Part shown: piece by piece, positions 50,256 through 63,100 of the stretch
How positions within the stretch are numbered: the first letter of the stretch is position 1
How the letters are laid out: each line of letters opens with the position of its first letter
NCBI RefSeq assembly: GCF_027744825.2
Contig: NC_071340.1
Span: forward strand, 10,924,001 to 10,988,000
From: Synchiropus splendidus
Lineage: Eukaryota > Chordata > Actinopteri > Syngnathiformes > Callionymidae
Length of the DNA stretch: 64,000 nt
Direction: 5' to 3'
The notes under the pieces: model-generated
Seen by the model: only the letters and a program-made list of their open reading frames with translations
What the model was told of the DNA's origin: nothing
Databases searched by the model: none
Program-made: the position numbers and the translations under genes

Positions 50256-50357
50256 TTATTTCTCCTCATCCATCTCTGACTCTCCTGGCCAGTCATAAAT
50301 CATCTTCACTGTGCCAAGTGTCAGCCGCAGTCCCATAGCAGTGAAGAGCTTATTCAC
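50256..50357 (-). CDS. Candidate terminal coding exon, unrecognised protein
   Basis: On the minus strand a 14-T tract ending cag precedes an open frame of 33 codons and a TAA stop. The peptide begins VNKLFTAMGLRLTLGTVK and ends with an acidic tail, DWPGESEMDEEK. Codon choice (CTC, CTG, GTG, AAG, GGA, GAG) is more gene-like than in the chance frames around it, and the ending has the look of a natural C-terminus. I do not recognise the protein and propose no function. The exon enters in phase 0, which fits the small exon at 50544-50587, 186 bp upstream. The open frame continues upstream through the T tract, but that is taken as intron. It could still be a chance frame. Confidence 0.4.
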   Translation of the reverse strand: MNKLFTAMGLRLTLGTVKMIYDWPGESEMDEEK

Positions 50358-50543
50358 CTGAAAAAAAAAAAAAACTAAGAGCAGATCTTCACTGCTCTGC
50401 CTGAATATTATTTTTGGAGAGCAAAATGTATTCTGGACCTTTTCAAACAAACATACAGGACGTGCATAATCTTGATCATCACCAAGAGGATCATTGCGAT
50501 AACGTCAGGAAAGATCTCCTTAAATATAGTCAAGGCCACTCAC

Positions 50544-50587
50544 CCTGCAGGCAGGATGTTTATTGTCAGTGTTTTCAGGGGCGACGT
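50544..50587 (-). CDS. Candidate 44-bp internal exon of the same unrecognised gene
   Basis: On the minus strand the sequence between an acceptor (ttcttcttgtctaagtacag) and a strong donor (cagg/gtgagt) is open in the frame that joins the terminal exon in phase 0. It reads VAPENTDNKHPACR after two bases that complete a split codon. Its entry phase also fits the donor of the candidate exon at 59954-60129. The exon is very short, so its coding status rests entirely on splice sites and phase. Confidence 0.27.
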
Positions 50588-53500
50588 CTGTACTTAGACA
50601 AGAAGAATAAGCCTAATTTATTTGTAAGCTGTGTGAAGTCTTGTTGACAGGAATCAGACAAACCTTTTTAGCCTGTAAGTCCCTCATGGACTAGAGTCAT
50701 AAAATTATTTGCCTGACTGCTCTGAGTTTTGCCAGAGCGTATCTGCAATGCTAATAAACTCCATTGATGCTGGCAGGTAATAGCATGCTACTGTAACTTT
50801 TCTACCTAGGCTCAGCACAGCTCAATCAGCCCCCTCCGAGGCCTCATGTCTACGAGTCCCTGCGGCTCACATTCAGCAACTTTGCATCTCGGTGTGTTAG
50901 CACACAAGAAGACGCAACTATACGTTTGGGATGGGCAATGAGACAGGCAGGCCGACCCGCCTTAGTGAGAGAGACCGTGTGCACACACACTCTGGCACAT
51001 GCATAAGAACGCTGTGTCTAATATCGCCACGGTCCCCATCTCCCTTTAAGAGACTTGAGAGGAGAATAGGGAAAAATAAATACTCTGCTTTATTACATAG
51101 CAGGAGACGGTAGGGTGAAAAAAGGGAGACACATTTACGTGCATAACTTTCTGAAAGCAAGATGGCACACAACTCACACAATAGAAGCCAGACTATTGAC
51201 TTAATGTTGAAGACAGTACCATCACAAGTCCAAGAAAGCCAGTTCACAGGTTTAGTGGAGGAAAACTTTCTTTTCCAACAAATTCTCACACTTCTTTACA
51301 AGTACATAGAGTAAAAAAAAAAAACAAAGGGAAGGACAGGAAAAACAATATAAGAATCTCTGTGATAGAGAAACGTCCTCTTCATCTGCTCGTGCCAGAA
51401 GGGTAGTCCTGAGTCCAAAAGGGCCTCAAATAAAGCAAAATTAGTGACCTTGGGGATATTCCTATGGTCTCCCTCAGTCTCCAGGGAGACATTAGTGGGT
51501 GTATACTTGGGCATTTGTGTGGGTGAGTGCATATGTGTGTCATGCAATTGTAATCTTGTTCGTCTGTGGCAGAAGGCCAGGAGACATGAACACCTGAATA
51601 CAGTGAAAAGGGATGATAAAATAACATCACACAGCTTCTTGGAAAAAGGGAAAACGGATTATGGTTACCCTTAAAATCAATTGAAGACAAATGGAAGAAG
51701 AAAAAGAAGGCTCAGCAGCAACCAATGATTCTCTGGCATACACAACAAAAGCAAAAGTAAAATTGCAAAAGCCATCTTGAAACGCTTGTAAATGGAGTTA
51801 GCTTTTAAAGGACAAAGACTGTGCTTCCTTCAAAAATATTGGAAGTCCTTCCTGCAAGTTGTCATGACTCATCGGTCCCATGGATCTGTGTCAGTTTAAA
51901 AAATAAATAAATAAAAGATACCAATCTGAGAGCTCCATAAATCACTGGAAGTGCTGAATCCCAAAAGACATCCACAAAATCTGCCAAAATGATAGATTTG
52001 TTCTCAGGACACAATGTTTTGATTGCTAATATCATAGCGAACAGGTGTGTGGCAGATTGTGTAAAACTAAATTTAACTGTACATTCCAGTCACGGAAAAC
52101 AAAATATTTTGCTTGTTTCAGTGCTGAGAGAATATATCATCAAGACTCTCAACACAAAGATCTTCTTTGTGGTTAAAAAAATTACAGTGGCATTCTCCTA
52201 TAAGTTCCTTTTTGATGTATCTTGCATCTTACCGTTGGCTAATTTTGTGTCTACTCAATTCACATTATTAATTCAAAACTGAATGGCTTGTTTCCTGCCG
52301 ACGCAGGAAAGTGAAGAGGAGTCTAAGTGAACAGCTTTATTGTCAGAGCTTTTTAAAGCACACTTCTTTATCGTTCTCATATCTCTAATGTGAAAAGTTA
52401 CCACTGATCTTTCGCATTGCTTGAAGGTAGCTTTGACTACGCTTTCAGTTAGTAACTGAAGTATCTGAAGACACAGCTTCATGTTACAGTTTCAATGATT
52501 AAAACGTTGCAAGTCAAAATTGAACAAATCTTTGGCACATTTGCAACCAAAATCAGGCTCTTTAAACATAGAATCATAAATCTACAACGGAAAAGTGCAT
52601 TTATGTGGGCTAGCTGTGCCAATAAGGTGACTAATGCACCATATAATAGTTTTCACATTTTTCAGCTCTTTAAAAATGTAAAACAAGAGTCGTTATGGTT
52701 TATTAACTCGCCGTCAAACAAGCAGATGGCGTCGCTGTGACGTAATGGGCATAAATTTAAAGAGCTGCTGTAACCAGTTCTGCATCATACCTAACCAGAC
52801 TTTAAAACATAATGACTCCACGATGGAGAACTTTTTCTTTCTTTCACTGTGTAATGCTCGAAACAGTCCTCACGACATTGGAAATACCTGGCAAACTCAC
52901 TTGAGCCCCCCCACTGGGGCGCACCAAACCACCCACCATTCTGACCTTCACCCGTCACATGGGCTTCATATTTACAGCCCATCAGCCTGCACTCAGCCCC
53001 GACTGTCAATCAGCAGCCAGCTCACCTCGATGCCAATCCTTAAACATGCCAAATACCCCGGCCGCCTCCAACCAAAATTGGTGGCTTGAAATTCACCAGT
53101 ACTAAAGATAGCACTAAAGTCATTTGAGGCCCATTGTTACTGCAGCACAATGGACATTTAACAACACTAATTGTGCCACTCACCATTTTGTTTTCAATGT
53201 GTCTTTGTACAACAAAACTAAAGCCAGAAGAAGCTACATGTGTGGCGCACCTGTTGTCTGACCACAGATGGCTGAATGGAATAAAACACATTCTGTTTGA
53301 GCTTCAATTCCTGAACAACAGAGCTGTCAAACTCAATCATAACTGCATCAAAGGTTTGTGTAATATCTCAGTGAGACAGACCTGGCAATAAGAGACTAGT
53401 AAACTGTTTAAACATAATTGTATACATATGTAATAAAGCACTAAAAAGTTGTTGCACTCTATAACTCTTTGAGGTGCTCTGAATGAGGCAAAAATGTTTT

Positions 53501-54769
53501 GGATGTGAAAGTCATATTTTGGCACAGGGACACGATAGCTGCCATTTGTCAACACTTATTATTCACCATCGCAGTCCTGGGTTGGAATATAGAGGTCAGA
53601 CTTTATTTCAAACACACACACACCTGTGAACGTATCCGCTTCCAATGGCTCATGTTTCCATCCCTTCAGGAGAAAAGTGGGCCAACGGCTTCGGGTAGTG
53701 CAGCACGCTTGGAGCTCTCACACGCACAATAACACACACATCATCCCCTGCAGGTAGATGCCTAGGAAGGGGGCCACTGATTTCAGAACCCCTGCATCTC
53801 AATGACAACCACACATCCGCAGGGATTTATCTAAATGCAAATCAAGTGACTTTACTCAACAACACATAATTTCCCCTGGATGTCCCAAAATACAGCTAGT
53901 TAGACGGCCAGGCAGCATTTGGGTTCAGATTTTCCCGGCTCATCTGTGCCCTGTGGGGCGCACTTATTTTTACTACTTTCACTTCTAATTATGTGCTAAT
54001 GTAGTCGAGCCAAAATCCCACAGAAGGTAGGCTGCAAACTGACGATAGAGGTTGAAGACAGAGGAAGGAAAAGTGGTGAAGAGTCAAGGACAAGAAAGCA
54101 GAAGAAAGGAAAGTACAACTTGACTTTCCAGCTACACAGCGTGTTTGAAAAACAAAACAAAGCTGAGATTAGAGAACGGAAATGTTGTTCCGATATCTGC
54201 TAATGAGGCAAACCTGCTTTCCTTGCCAGATAACTTCAAGGTTGTTTCACACTTTCAGGGCAATGTGGGTGGTGATCACTAATAATCACATTGCCGAGAT
54301 CAAAATTCATTTCAACACGACCTATCGAACATCAGCTTCATGACACCACAAATAAATGTGTGCGCAAAATTTGCTGCAGATTTGCAATTTAAAAAAGGTT
54401 AAAAAAAAAAAACAGGTCATGTAGACAAATGACCTGATGATACAAAGTGTGAGCTCAAATAGCGTCTGGAAAAACTGAATTAACAGCAAGGTAGACAACT
54501 GAATAGCTGTTGAAACATGAGCCATACCATTCTTTTTTTCTCATCTGAAAACAGGTGCCGACCAGAAAACTCTAGAATGCACCGATATGTAATATAATAA
54601 TATATCTTTCCTTTACAGTCATTAAACTTGACCTTAGACGTGTCAAAGAAGCAGCAGGGTCATGTGACCTGTGATGTAAGCCACGGTGTAAACTAATCCA
54701 CACCACCAAAAAGGTTATGTGGAGCCTTCACGATAGAAAACCGACCTCCTGGATGTCGCTAGATGCCTC

Positions 54770-54970
54770 CTCCACTTCTGCATAACTGTTAATTAGCCGG
54801 GCTAAGTGCACCATTAATCGATTGCCTGCCTTTGCGCTATATCTCATAAGATCGTTGCACTCTAGCAAACACTGGCGGGGGGCAAAATGGCGTTTGTAGA
54901 GTCACACTGGTGAACGAGTCAGGACAGTGAGAAACAGTTGAGTGGGACGTATATGAATATTCATAATTAA
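54770..54970. promoter_or_regulatory. Candidate conserved non-coding element
   Basis: A compact block with gttaattagccggg, ccattaatcgattg and atgaatattcataattaag, a high density of homeobox- and POU-type cores. It has no repeat or coding signature. Conservation is inferred from appearance only. Confidence 0.25.
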
Positions 54971-55402
54971 GTGGTGGATAAGTTATCAATAGTATTATTA
55001 TTGTTCACCAGGCAAAGACAAAGAAAAGCTCTACAACTGTGTGTGTTGCCACAACAAGCCATCCACTATAACCCATCTTGCACAGCCAACCTCGCCACCT
55101 TTCTAATGATCACACTTGTTTCCAGTGGCAGCAGGTCAACAGAGGGCACTGGAGCACTGTCCCACACCTCATAGACCCTGCATAAATCTATATGGTACAT
55201 AAACTTTTTTTTTAAACAAACCTTTTCCTGATCATTTTTTACTTTGATGGAAAGTGTTCAGACTAGTGCATTACAACGTGACACCTATAGAAATGAGTGA
55301 CTATATTTAAGAAGAAAATGTTTCCTGCTGGTTGTGGGGCAAAGGACAAAGTATCCTTTCAGCACACCAGCTCAGTCGAGCACAGACATAAAATGTGCTT
55401 TT

Positions 55403-55554
55403 GTCGCAAAATTGTGACAAATCAAGCTGCAAATATGGAGTCGGATGTAGTCACCATATATCACAAGCAGATGGCGGACACCTCTAACTTTAATCTGAGT
55501 AACATTTGAGGGCATGTTTCTATTAAGTTTTTAGAGTAAATAGAGTTTGAAAAC
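55403..55554 (+). repeat. Unnamed dispersed repeat, copy B
   Basis: This is the partner of 49430-49556, in the same orientation and about 6 kb away. Shared blocks are gtcgcaaaatt, gctgcaaata, aactttaatctgagtaacat and agagtttgaaa, in that order. Divergence between the copies indicates an old family rather than a recent duplication. Confidence 0.6.
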
Positions 55555-57539
55555 TACAATCTCAAGGACACAAGGGAGGCTGTTGCATAGTAAAAGCATA
55601 ACAGAGAACAAGAGAGCTGATAGCGCCAGACATGGAAGAAGCTCCTGGAGAAAATACATTCACGGTCCCACACTAAATAAAAGTGATGATGCCAAGCTGG
55701 CATTAGTGTTGAGCAAGAGACGAGGACCACTATAGACAGAGGATCTAATAAACATCTGTAAAAGCTATGTAATTCACTGTGGCCACTACCAGGTGACGTC
55801 ATAATATACACATTAGAAGAGTGAATTTACTTCCATCCCAAAGTCTGGATCATACTGAAGAGCTTTCTAACAGTATACCTTTGTCTTTGACCAATTTCAA
55901 GCTACATCCTTTTGTTGAATATTCAATTGAAAAAACCCAGGCGCTAATAATCTTGAGGAACAATGTGGAATTGCCTTCAGCAAAAACAACAGCGTTGCTA
56001 AGTCCATTATTTCATATTGACTTGATCCCTCACTGAACATAACTCATATGAGGCAGAAGTAAGTTACCATCATGACCACCAGTGCTCACATCATGCACAC
56101 CATTTGAATGTGCTTAACGTCAATAAATAACAGTAATATTCATATCCAAGATAATAAAAAAAAACTAGATAACAACTTTCATAAAAATAAAAGCTCTAAA
56201 GAGACACACGAGGAAAATCAGTTCAGGGTGTGGAACGAATATAAGTCAAAGCCGAGTTTCAGGTGAGCAGAAAGTAAATCAACCTCTTCGGTCCCTTTAG
56301 TGAAATAAAACATGACAACTGATGAAAAAACACGCTCATAAATGTCATAAAAAGAAATAACATTTCTTACACCTAACAGCTCGCAGAAAAAAAAACAAAT
56401 AAAAAGAACTGCTGTGGAGAGACAATATGGTCACCTGATAGCATCAATAAAAGATATAGTAGCAAGGTGATAAACGTCACGCTGTGCAGTTATTGTGCAG
56501 CTTTTTCATTCAGCTGAGAAACCAATTCGAAGCAAAGTGCTTCGATGAGTCAAGACAATCCAAAAGACTATTTAAAACTTTCAATTAATTTTCATCTATA
56601 AAATGAGGTTTGCAAGGTGGGTGTATGGATTTCGACAGTGAAATTAATAAATTCGGTGAAAATTGCAATTGCCATTGATTTTTTTAATTTGTGTTAATAG
56701 TGTTTTGTCTTTGTTTTAGAAAGAAAGAGTCACATTTAGCACACTTTTGCTCTTTGGCATTTAATCTGTTCTTAATGTGACTAAATAGGCATGCAAAAAA
56801 ATATACCTGCTTGCATTCAGTTTTTGCTGAATTGTTTTGTTTGCATTTTAAAGTATACCATTAAACTACAACTAGCAAATGATGTTATCTGCATGCTGCT
56901 GAACTGAATGTCTACAATAGTAGTGTGCTTTATAAAGAGAAAAAGGTATGTGCAGTCATGGAATTGGAACTTTCAACACTTGAGAGGAGTAGAATCTTGG
57001 AAGAAACGTAGCTCGACCACAGAGCGGATTGAGACTAAATGACTCAGTTACTGTAGAGCCTCCCATGGTAAGCATTTCAGCAGATTGAGGGAGAAAAAAA
57101 ATCCCACCACAAAAGGAAAAAGCTCTAAAAGTGCTCTCACCAATACTACAATTACGAAAAGAACTATTCCTGTTGCAAACCAAAAACATACCAACGTGTA
57201 ACACTGCGCGCGTCTGAATAAATCAAAACTCTGAGAAGTCTGTGACAACACGTGTCAAAGGAGAAGCGATTGAGAACATTGAGCTCTTATCAATACCCTG
57301 ATCTGAGCCAACCACCAAAGCCTTCAGTGCGGATACTCGATGAAAAGTATTAGAGGTCCACCTATTAGCTGAAAAAACATTTGTCTGTGCCGCTCCACAG
57401 CAGTGAAACATTTACACAGGGAAGGTAAAAATAGCAACCGCTGAGACAGAACAAGGCTTTCCAGTGGCCGGAGAAGCACATGACCAGAAGAGAAGAGCAG
57501 ACCCAATGAAAACACATGAAGGCAGAGCGCGACAGTCTT

Positions 57540-57700
57540 TAATTGGGATTCCCTTACCTGTTCGGCCGGTGCCCTCATTAACCCCGACGGCTCGTTAGAG
57601 TCTGGTTACAGCAGCATTCTCCAGGCCCATCTTCTGTCACACCTTCATTAAGCCCATCGACCCACTGTGCTTATTAAACACATTCATTACCCCCAGTATT
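57540..57700. promoter_or_regulatory. Candidate conserved non-coding element
   Basis: This 160-bp block contains an unusual series of five similar cores, ctttaattggg, ctcattaacccc, cttcattaagccc, gcttattaaacac and ttcattaccccc. It also includes two CpG-containing stretches, gttcggccggtgcc and ccgacggctcg. The regular recurrence of ATTA/TTAA cores with C-rich flanks is the strongest enhancer-like pattern in the window, but no alignment supports it here. Confidence 0.3.
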
Positions 57701-59953
57701 GAACGGCTGCTCGCTCTGGCCCCACATGCATCACAGGGGGAGGCTGAGGGCTGGTGTTGGGAGCAAGGTGAGGCAGGAGACGCAGGAACTGTGCAGAGGG
57801 TTCACGCACACAAATGGACGGGGAGAAGGAACAAAAGAAAAAAAAACGCACGAACAAGGCATTTATTCGTCATTCAGCCACTTATCAATCATGGCTAATG
57901 AAGACAGTGATTCGAGATGGTTTAGCCTCTCCATCACTAAGACAGCGGGGCGATAGGATGATGAGAGAGAGGTAGGCGGGGGAGGACCTGGCTTGTTGAG
58001 AGTGATGGAGTGAGCAAAGAGTATCATGAGTGAAGGAAGTTTAGCATTTGTTGAAGAAGGGAGGGCTCTGTCTTGCGCTCGCGACCCCTCAAGGACGACT
58101 TTTCATCAGCACGCATACAAGCAAAGAAAAGCCATCGGTCCTGGCTACTGCCACTCGATTTCAAAGATGATATTATCGCCAGCCTCTTAAAACTCAAGGA
58201 AAACTCATGATCAAAAGACAGAATTAAGGGGAAGAACGAAAAAAAAAGCCTGAAAAGTGATAACGTGGCACAAAGGCGGATCCAAACAATACAACAAACA
58301 CTTAAGTCAAGGAGTCTCACTGCTAAAGCCTGGCATCAATGACAGTAAAATATCAAGTGTTGTGAGCCATTTCTTGAAGTAACATGAGTAAAAGCTGTTT
58401 CTTCAGTATTCTCTAAATGTGCTTAATAATAGGATGGAAGAGATTCTTTGTGGATCAAAAATAGCTCTATCAAGATTTGCTCTACAAACAGAACAAATAT
58501 TTCAGCAGCAGCTCAAAATCAGAGATGCCTCTTAAGTTATAGACGCCCCCATATAAATGTTGCATTATCATTTCAAAGATAAGGTGCACCAGGCGGCCAG
58601 GGGGGCAAATCCAACCGACCAAGTCATTTTTACAACTAGAAGGAGCTTGAAACATGTATAATTAAAAAGAGATTCGAAGTGTACTAATGACTAGAATACC
58701 TCAAATACATGTTGACATCATGACACACAAAGACTTGTGTGAGAGTTTCAAGCAAGCAGAGATGACCAAAGTCTTCCAAAAACCACTAAAATTGAAGCAG
58801 ACACACGGGCATCAAAGGAAAGATGGGAATGCGAGCTCATGTCTCTTGTGTTATGAGGTTGAGTCAATGAAGGACTACACTTTATGTATCTGGACACGAA
58901 CCACGGAGATGTGTTATGAAAGCCTTAGCTTCAAATTCAAAGGGCAACTACCTACATACCATATTCTGGCATGACTCCAGTTTCTATTGTGATCTTCCGT
59001 GTTCGGAGTTGTCCACAATGTTAGCAAGACAAAATGTGTGAAAGAACAGTGTTCATCCATTTCCAAGCAATTTACTTAAATAACAAATACGGCAACTACA
59101 CATTCCATATGCCTACAGATCTCATGACGTCCTTGGTCCGATTAGGTCAATAATGCTCTTCTCGTCTCGCTTCTGTGTTTGATATTTTCGATCAGTTGAA
59201 ACCAAAATGGAGTCGTGGGCACAGCACATCTGTCATTTTTGTAGTCCCTGTCACTCTTTCAAGGCAAGGATTTTGCGCCAGTCAGCAATATTAAACTATT
59301 AAAGTAAACATAAACTAGATATAACTACGCATTAAAATGATGTGCATTTTGATGCAAAGCTACTCTATTAGTATGCCAAATTTGATTGCTGGAAAAAAAA
59401 AACAATACAAAACCGGGTCCTATAAATTAGTGCCTAACAAAAAATATAAAGCAATAATTAAGAGACTACAGTACTGCAAGGTCTGTCAAGAGCATAAAGG
59501 GATGACCAGCATGGGCTGGCTTATAGTCTCTCAACAGTGCCAAGTGAAATGGTGGCACCAGAGCAATACCACAAAATATCAGAGAAATACCACCAAAATA
59601 AGATAAAATAATAAAAAAATCGAATAAAAGTGTGGATTTTGCAATATTTTCCGCCTTTGCTTCAGCGCTAAACCATATGAACTTGAAATACATTATTTCA
59701 CGTCAACAGAGAGCCGCTATATTCTATTTGCTTACATCCCAGGCCATCATAAGTCCTATCACTCACATGTGAGAAAAGCATGTGTGCTGACATCATCAAC
59801 AAAGATGTGGTGCCAGAATAAAAGACTTTCAGTCAAAGTTTAACAATAATGCATGACAGCTTTAGCCGTCTGTTCACACTCGCCCACCAGGAACATAAAA
59901 AAGAAGTTTTAAGCAGTAAAAAGAAATAAATGTGGGTTTGATCTCGGCTTTAC

Positions 59954-60129
59954 TCTCCAGCTGCAGTTCCTCATCAGAGCTGGCGATGAACGGAGGAGGA
60001 ACATGACTCACAGTCACATTTTTTAGGGCTTTTCCCGGAACTGATCGATCTTCCGGCAAATTCTTGTCAAGAATTAACATCCTCGCATTCATCGTCAGCT
60101 TTTTAAGCCTAATTGTTTTAAATTCTTCG
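59954..60129 (-). CDS. Candidate 176-bp exon of the same unrecognised gene
   Basis: On the minus strand an acceptor, ttattctcatacctcag, precedes 58 open codons ending at a moderate donor, ggaga/gtaaag. The peptide starts EEFKTIRLKKLTMNARM and ends with SHVPPPFIASSDEELQLE, a basic then proline-rich and acidic profile. The donor leaves one base, which the 44-bp exon at 50544-50587 completes to an Asn codon, so the phases agree. An alternative is a start at the internal ATG (60090-60092) and a single 72-codon frame ending at 59874. Another donor, act/gtgagt, lies inside at 60010-60011. No function can be given. Confidence 0.28.
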
Positions 60130-63100
60130 CTGAGGTATGAGAATAAACTGAGCTGGGAAACAACAGATCTAGAAAACCACCTTCAATCGAAAGAAAAATT
60201 GGATAATATTTCTAGCACCCAAAAGGTCGGTTCAAATCTAATGGAATCAAAAATGTGTCAGTTAAATATTTTCTAATATCCTCAAGTTTGTTTAGTCTAC
60301 AGGAAAAGTTGGAAGAAGTTGGCTGCCCTCTCGATCACCTGACGGTGCCGTTCAGCTATTGGTCGGTCGTGTCGCGCCCTCTGCTGGGAGAGAACTAACA
60401 CAGCAACACAACTGAAGTTCCCAAAACCTTGAAGTGTACTTGGCATTTAAAAGTGAACTGGCACCGAGCCTTGGATGTAACAGTCTTCACGGTGAGGTCA
60501 GATTGGTTCTGTGATGTAATGCTATTAAAATCTGACATTTACGTTAAAGATGTCAGCGTTTTATAACAGGATTTAGTTTAAAGCAACTTTTATTTTTTCT
60601 CCAGAAAACATTGACATGGAGGTGTCAGCGGCAACATTTGACCAGGTTCCCATTACAGTAAAGGAATGTAGCTCATTTTTATAAATACCTCTCAACATGG
60701 TCCAAGCGATTCAAATGGAACTTGATGACTAAATATCCCAAGTCAACCACAGCAATCCCTACTCTAAAAAACAGGACATTTAACCAGGTTGCAGTCACTA
60801 GAATGAGATCTCAATGTGGGTATCAGATTTAAGCAATGCAACAATCACTCTTATATGCAACAGCACTATGAAGCATTTTATAAAAAATAGCTGTCAAAAA
60901 GCAGATGAATCCAATCTTCAAGTGGTGTAGACATAAAACAATTTTTTAACGAAAAAAATAAGAGCATCAGTCATGTGGGATGTATGATTTAAGTTCATCT
61001 TAAATTGTTGCTATAACCAACACGGAGGCAAAACTTGAATATGTTCCTGCAGTGTTCAGATATGAAGTAAAATTCTGCTTCAGTGATTGTAAAAAGAGAC
61101 ACATAAGAAACATCTTTGCATTTATGTCACTGCAAGGGGAACAACCACGATATAAATGCAACTACAACATTCTTCAAAACTAGAAAATTTGTCTTGCTTC
61201 TCTAACTGCCTTACTGTCACAGGGGTTTTAAGTCTGCTGTCTCTTTTGCGATACAAAAACCTTGTATGTCCCCATTTGGACCCAAAAGTCGACTTTAGAA
61301 AAAGTCATTTGAACTTTGTTATTGATAGAGAGTGGGAGGAATGTCTAATGCAGCTCAGACGTGACTCATGATGAAAAGAAAACTGGCGAGCGCTATCGCT
61401 CAGGAGCCATGCTTTGTGAGGCTAACATTTAAAAAACAGGTTTTTTTCTTTTCTTGTTTGTTTTCCTACTCTTTTTTTTCAATTGTTTTGTACTCAGGCA
61501 TGTGGCCGATGGAACATATTGACAGAGTCTGAGCGCAGCGAGCTGTCTAAGTCAGTGCTCATTAATGCACCTGATCACTCTTCGGGCAAAGACCAATCAG
61601 CCACCAACACTCCCATACACAGGAGCTTTTTAGGGGACACGGATCGATGTGGAGGCACTTCTAAAGATCAATGGAGGAGGAGATTGAGGAAAGGCATATG
61701 CAGGTCGCTCAGAATGCATGCTGTTTCCTACTTTTGAAAACAGAAGTTTTAAATAAAAGTCACAATGCCAGCATATTACATTCTAAAGATCGGCACTTCC
61801 ATGGCATCACATGCGGTCATTTGTATTTCACAATATTAATGTGAGAAAAGTGCAGCATTTATAGGATCAAACCGATTTGGCACATTAAATCGGATCAGAG
61901 TCTGAGATTATTTTTGTCTCTCTGTGCTTGTCTATCGCAACAGTAAATTCACTCATAACAAACACTTCACAGTCACGTTCGTCAATGCAACTAAAGCAGG
62001 ATAAAGGTGTTTCCCTGACGTCACGATTTGGATAGCAACACAGATGAGCGACCATGTTGGAGGCATTCGGGGGTGAACACAGGGCTGGATGAACATTAAC
62101 AGTGCAGTGAAGAAATGTCCTAAAGCACGGAAACACAGGAAATGCAAAAAGGAAGGCTTTCGGTCAATGAAAAGGATGCAATATTTGCAAAGGTTGTGTT
62201 CTATTTGTGCTGGAGATCCTTAGATTTGGATCATTAAACGGCCTAAAAAGCAAAAAGCCACTCTAGAACCTGTTAAAAAGGAAAAGAAGCCTCCAAAGTG
62301 ACAAAACAAGAGACTTTTTAAGAGACAGCTGTGATGTTCTGCACCTCAGGCACTGCTGAATCATCATGCTTAGCTTGGTTAAAAATGTATACTTCTAAGT
62401 ATTTGTCACATTTAATTCCACATGCCCTGTGTTATTCAATCACTGACCAATAGCTACAAGCAAAGAAGCGGCGATAATTACCTATTTTCTGTCCGGTAAT
62501 GCAGGAACTCATTCAGTGCATATGCTTTGTTTACCAGCCGAGTGCTTCCAACATGGCGACTTCTAATTTTAATGACACACTGTGAAAACCCAGTAACAAA
62601 ACCACTCACCGCCATCGATGAACATTAATTTCAAAACAATGTGAAACTAATGTAGTGAACAAAACACTGATACAAATAACAGGAATAATGTAATAGTCTT
62701 TACTTGGACGAGTTTCCGTGCTACAGATGCTCAAGCAACGGAAGTGTCACTGACTGGTAGTGTGACTCATGGCCAAAATGAGAAACCATTGTCTTTTTAT
62801 AATGCCATATTTTGTTGTTACATTGTTGCCTATCACTTTATTTTATCAAATTTATTACATTGAGCAACTAAAAGTCCAAATTAATGTCCAACCAAAGAAA
62901 AGTGCTGCACCTCTTCATTTGAAACCTTACGTTTTGTTTATGATTTATAAAGACAAATACATTCCACCAAACAGAGTCTGACAACTACAGCATTTAATTT
63001 ACATTAATCAATTGTACAACTTTGACATAAATCAGAGTAAATAAGAACGTTTCAACTGAGTGTGCAGTCTGAGTGTGTGTGCATGAGTCTGTGCATACAC

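Larger units (their letters stand above)
50588..59953. other. Possible intron of the candidate minus-strand gene
   Basis: If the three candidate exons belong together, this 9.4 kb is one intron. It contains the second copy of the unnamed dispersed repeat (55403-55554), CA runs near 53.62 kb, A runs, and CNE-like blocks near 54.8 and 57.6 kb. Other open frames, including a 123-codon minus-strand frame at 50918-51289, show no domains or convincing splice borders. Confidence 0.25.

Noticed and set aside
60064..60276. Plus-strand frame with a signal-peptide-like start (INILAFIVSFLSLIVLNSS)
   Set aside because: The AT-rich composition easily gives hydrophobic codons. It overlaps the better-supported minus-strand exon candidate and has no promoter or splice signals.
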